From: Pterobdella sp. o SKG-2022
Lineage: Eukaryota; Annelida; Clitellata; Hirudinida; Piscicolidae
DNA length: 64,000 bases
Direction of reading: 5' to 3'
Assembly (NCBI GenBank): GCA_964035795.1
Contig: OZ038324.1
Location: 9,768,772 to 9,832,771, forward strand
In this document: piece by piece, positions 60,801 to 64,000 of the stretch
Layout of the letters: the number at the start of each line of letters is the position of its first letter
How positions within the stretch are numbered: the first letter of the stretch is position 1
Translations under genes and position numbers: made by a program
Notes under the pieces: generated by a model
Told to the model about the DNA's origin: nothing
Database searches by the model: none
Seen by the model: only the letters and a program-made list of their open reading frames with translations

Positions 60801-63800
60801 TCTCACTAACTACAAGAAAGCCAACTGGCCCCAATTCACCAAACACATAGAACACACCCTCAAAAACACCCCTCTCCACGAAGACCCCCACACAGCTAAC
60901 CACTTCATCACAAACGCCATACTCACATCAAACCGAATAAACATCCTTAAAGGAATGATAAAACCCACCCACACCCCACTCCCCGAAAGCATCACTACAC
61001 TCATATCAAAACGAAACCACACCAGAACCCTCAATAAAAAAGATCCCTCACTACCCACACTCAACCAACACATCACCCACCTCATTCAAAAACACAAAAA
61101 ACAAAATGGGAAGAGCACCTGAAAGCCGACTGGGACCACAAGAAAATATCTCACATCCTATGGTCCACAGTAAAAGCCCTCAACCCCAAAAAACCTACCA
61201 CTCTCACCAATACAACCATCACTCACAACAACAAAACAGCCCACACAGACACACAAAAAGTCAACACACTAAATAAATATTTTAAATCAACCAAAAAATA
61301 GTCCTCTAACCCCACTCACAGAATAACAAACAAACTCACCAAATCACTCACATCTACCCCAATAACAATCACCGAATCAGATACCATCCTCGCTATAAAA
61401 CAATCTAAAAATAACAACTCCTCAGAACCAGACAATATCAACATCAAACATCTCAAACACCTAAAACCAATAGCCATCAAACACCTAACCAACCTCTACA
61501 ACATCACAATCAACACAAACACCATACCCCAAAAATGGAAAACCTCCAAAATCATCCCCATCGCCAAACCCAACAAAAACCCTTCTCTCTCCTCCTCATA
61601 CAGACCAATAGCCCTACTCTCTCCCATAGCAAAAACTCTAGAAAAAATCATCCTCCCACACGTTACCACTAATATAATCCTCCCAACACACCAACACGGC
61701 TTCAGAGCCGCACACTCCACCACCACAGCCTTACAGCAAATCAATAACACCATACTCACTGGTTTCAATAAAAAAAAACCCCCATAGAACAATCCTCACC
61801 GCCCTCGACATGACCAAAGCATTCGACACGGTCAACATCCACCAACTCATCCACAAAATACACAACACACAAATTCCTACAACAATAATGAAATTTCTGG
61901 CCAACTACCTAAAAGGCCGCCGACAATACACATCATACAACAATCACACATCAAAACACACAAACATCAAAGCAGGTGTCCCCCAAGGGGGCGTCCTATC
62001 AGCCACTCTCTTCAACATATACCTCTCAGACATAACACTCCCCAAAATCAGCTCACTCAACCTCATAACCTACGCAGACGATATCACCATAACATCATCT
62101 CACCCTAACATCAACACAGCCGCCCATAACCTCCTCCCATACCTCAATGAAATACACACATGGGCTCACAATAACAAGCTTCAAATCAACCCTACCAAAA
62201 CCACATCAACTCTCATGACCCCAGACCCATCAGAATATAACAAACCTCTAAACATCCACATCAACAAAATTTTCATCCCCACCACCTCCAACCCTACCAT
62301 TTTTGGCTTAACTTTTGACCCCAAACTAAAATACTCCACCCACACAGACAACACCATCACTAAAACAAAAAAAACACTTAATCTCCTAAAACTCCTCACA
62401 TCAACACACTGGGAAAAAAGCAAAGAAACACTCATCACCACATACAAAACATTACTCCTTCCTATCATCGAATACGCCAACACCATCTGGTCACCCATCA
62501 TCTCATCCACCTCCCTCATAAACTCCAAAAAATTCAAAACGCAGCCTTGAGAACAAGCACTGGCTGCATCCTAGCCACCAACACCCAACACCTCCACTCA
62601 GAGACCAAAATCCTCTCACTCCAAAACCATCTCAAACTCCACGCATCAAAACTCGCTCAAAAAGTCTCCCACCCCACTCATCCCCTACACCCACTCACCA
62701 CACAAGAAGCCCACCCCAGATACAAAAAAAAATTCACATTCAACAACATCAACTACACCCTAAACATACCCTCTTCCACCAAGACCACCTCTCACACACA
62801 AATAAAAAACAACATGAAAACAATACACACAAAAATAGTTCATGACTACATATCCACTCACACCAAAATCTTCAGCAAGCAACCCCCACCCATTCATGAA
62901 TCAGAAACCACCCTAGACCACCACACTCGCCGCACTCTCGCCCAACTCAGATCAAATATATCACCTTTCATCCTCTCATACCTCAACAAAATCTCACCCT
63001 CATCTCATCCCTCACCTTCATGCCCACTCTGCCAAACACACATTCACGACATCCCTCACCTCTTCACCTTCCCCAAAATAAATACCACACTGGGCCCCGA
63101 GAGCCTGTGGACCGACCCCGCGAGAGCGGCTGAGCTTCTCGACCACTGGACGATCTTGATGGGGACATGAGAAGCACCCAACAAGACTAGGGTGTTCGGG
63201 GTAAAAAAAAAACAGGCCCACCTGCAAAGCTCATGAAGGTTTGGCGTGCAGTTATATTTAAAATGTCTGAGCATAAAAGCTTATTGAAGTCAAGTTTCCT
63301 CGAGAGTTTAACTCGAAGAATGCAATGAAACTTATGAATGTTTTGACGTAATTTTTTGAAATAAAAGCTCTGAGTTCACAAAGGACGACTTTAAATTTTA
63401 ATGATAGAAATTGAATTTAAAAAATGACACGTCACACTGAGCTTTTCAAACTTGTCACTGCTTCTTAAATATCTCACGAATTTATTGAATTTCAGTTTGC
63501 CTTCTCCTTTATCCATCCATCCATCTGTTCAACACTATCTATACATCCATCCATCCAGCAGTATTCATCCATCCATCCTCCCACTCCTACCTCGTCCAGT
63601 ATTCAAACACCTTTGAAGGATTGATATTTCCAACTGCATGCCTCAGTTGGAATCAGTTTATGAGAAGTGAACTTGACTTTAGAAAGAAAAACTGGGCAAA
63701 TTGAGCAATTCTTTTTATGACAACCACCGACTTGAGCGACATCAGCATTAGTGAGTCTTGACGCGTCCTGTGTTACAACTTTCAAGGAAGCAACTCCAAA

Positions 63801-63943
63801 CAAATTGCGATGTTCAAATTGAATATAGAAAAAATTAAAATTAAAAATATGAATTGATTTGTAAAAGTTCCAAATATCAACCCTACAGAACGCCGAAATC
63901 TTCAATGAGGGTTGCAAGGTGATGTTCGGACTGTCCCTTCTGG
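51870..63943 (+). CDS. STKLD1/SgK071-like pseudokinase with helical repeats (partial)
   Basis: Exons read by phase: 51870-51950, 53009-53053, 53269-53352, 53852-53956, 54326-54396, 54592-54704, 54883-54927, 54998-55152, 55678-55751, 55957-56039, 56604-56724, 57994-58070, about 58442-58501, 58750-58816, 59710-59841, 60057-60130 and 63889-63943, continuing off the window. Kinase landmarks: GTGVQGSTF loop, CIKQIECRDD (VAIK lysine kept), IVHRSVRPSNFLLDE (HRD to HRS), VYLTDICSNVV (DFG to DIC), MSPEV and DTDFWSMG. IKQ-EC-DD and SNVxM match STKLD1. The catalytic Asp is lost, so phosphotransfer is unlikely. The C-terminal half forms ARM-like helices (EACICIVLMCVIHIDAIQLC; LKVVWLLIDMLKNF). The first exon is not found. 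Junctions around 56724-57994 and 58070-58442 do not phase cleanly; a candidate extra exon begins at 57577. A LINE sits in the intron 60131-63888. Confidence 0.8.
51970..52040 (+). repeat. tRNA-like sequence (tRNA-derived SINE head or tRNA pseudogene)
   Basis: A box TGGCTCAGTCGG (51976-51987); a perfect 5-bp anticodon stem TTGGA/TCCAA around loop TTAGTGG (51995-52011), which would give anticodon AGT (Thr); and a B-box-like GTTTCAACTCC (52020-52030). The acceptor stem does not pair and the T stem is poor, so I do not call a functional tRNA. Confidence 0.55.
53188..53246. repeat. (AAT)n tract in pseudokinase intron
   Basis: AATAATAAT triplets with AAC/AAA variants. Confidence 0.85.
61810..62550 (+). 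pseudogene. LINE reverse transcriptase palm/thumb fragment
   Basis: The longest open piece of the decayed element, 246 codons. It contains motif A (TKAFDTVN), motif B (GVPQGGVLSATLFNIYL), motif C (YADDITI) and FGLTFDPKLKYSTH. Upstream and downstream homologous parts are in other frames (1-base shifts near 61785 and 62545). Confidence 0.85.
62547..63170 (+). pseudogene. LINE C-terminal fragment
   Basis: 207 codons after a frameshift, ending TGA. Holds HTRRTLAQLRSNISPF and CPLCQTHIHDIPHLFTF, where the family normally has a fourth ligand Cys (HLFxC), and LWTDPARAAELLDHW, typical of the end of this LINE class. Confidence 0.8.
63510..63600. repeat. (CATC)n tract
   Basis: CATCCATCCATC units with interruptions, in the pseudokinase intron. 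Confidence 0.9.
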
Positions 63944-64000
63944 GTGGGTGTGTCTCAATACCCCACAAATTTCAAATGTCATGTTCAGTCGTTGAATATA

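Larger units (their letters stand above)
60545..63211 (+). mobile_element. 5'-truncated, decayed Jockey/CR1-like LINE
   Basis: It begins inside the endonuclease domain (PTRLPFNPNQQPTSPDI, then ALNSDQLSI for the SDHLPI motif). The RT follows in pieces: SSYRPIALLSPIAKTLE and THQHGFRAAHST (61590-61730), then ALDMTKAFDTVN, GVPQGGVLSATLFN and YADDITI (61800-62090). The tail has HTRRTLAQLRS and CPLC...HDIPHLF, a zinc-knuckle-like end. Several frameshifts and at least one in-frame stop make it inactive. The 3' end has a CACCC/GGGTG hairpin (63176-63199) and a poly(A) stretch at 63201-63210. The + strand is extremely poor in G until about 63090. It lies in an intron of the pseudokinase gene, in sense orientation. 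Confidence 0.88.

Overview
The window is eukaryotic, animal genomic DNA. It is strongly AT-rich, and its genes are split by GT-AG introns. Several protein families recognised here are animal-specific or animal-typical: a BRPF-type chromatin reader, a TSC22 factor, a seven-repeat protocadherin, an RNF38/44-type RING ligase, an STKLD1-like pseudokinase and a CAP secretory protein. Non-LTR retrotransposons and very long microsatellites fill the spaces. Some introns are only 34-60 nt, which points to an invertebrate with partly compact genes. I cannot fix the phylum from the sequence alone.

Layout. 1-3.07 kb: AT-rich, with a (TTA)n tract. 3.07-3.93 kb: two orphan open frames without starts. 4.75-6.63 kb (+): a zinc-finger gene with a CARF/FLYWCH-like region. 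7.1-10.6 kb (+): a BRPF orthologue with no visible bromodomain. 10.7-13.1 kb (-): an RNF38/44 orthologue, convergent with BRPF and interrupted upstream by a 200-N gap. 14.8-15.7 kb (-): a five-exon CAP/SCP protein. 17.4-20.1 kb (+): TSC22-domain factor with a long acidic Asn-rich tail. 20.5-22.5 kb (-): ribosomal protein L3, complete in seven exons. 23.1-23.7 kb (-): an unrecognised reading frame. 24.8-26.0 kb: a perfect (ACT)398 array. 26-37.8 kb: gene-poor and repeat-rich, with a SINE-like element ending in a ~445-bp (ATCT)n array. 37.9-50.6 kb (+): a protocadherin whose last intron holds an APE-type LINE and a second SINE-like copy. 51.9-63.9 kb (+): an STKLD1-like pseudokinase with helical repeats, running off the window, with a decayed Jockey/CR1-like LINE in one intron.

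The genes do not form an operon or a single pathway. The most unusual structural signal is in the mobile elements: a LINE and two SINE-like sequences share a 3' terminal stem-loop. The LINE and one SINE-like copy are flanked on both sides by the same short tandem repeat, and the other SINE-like copy ends in one, suggesting insertion into microsatellites. Other points of interest are the BRPF without a bromodomain and with an eroded PWWP cage, the CAP protein lacking a cavity histidine, the HRD/DFG-less pseudokinase, and a perfect 1.2-kb triplet repeat. Gene models were assembled by hand from splice-site phase and family similarity; no alignment or transcript data were available.
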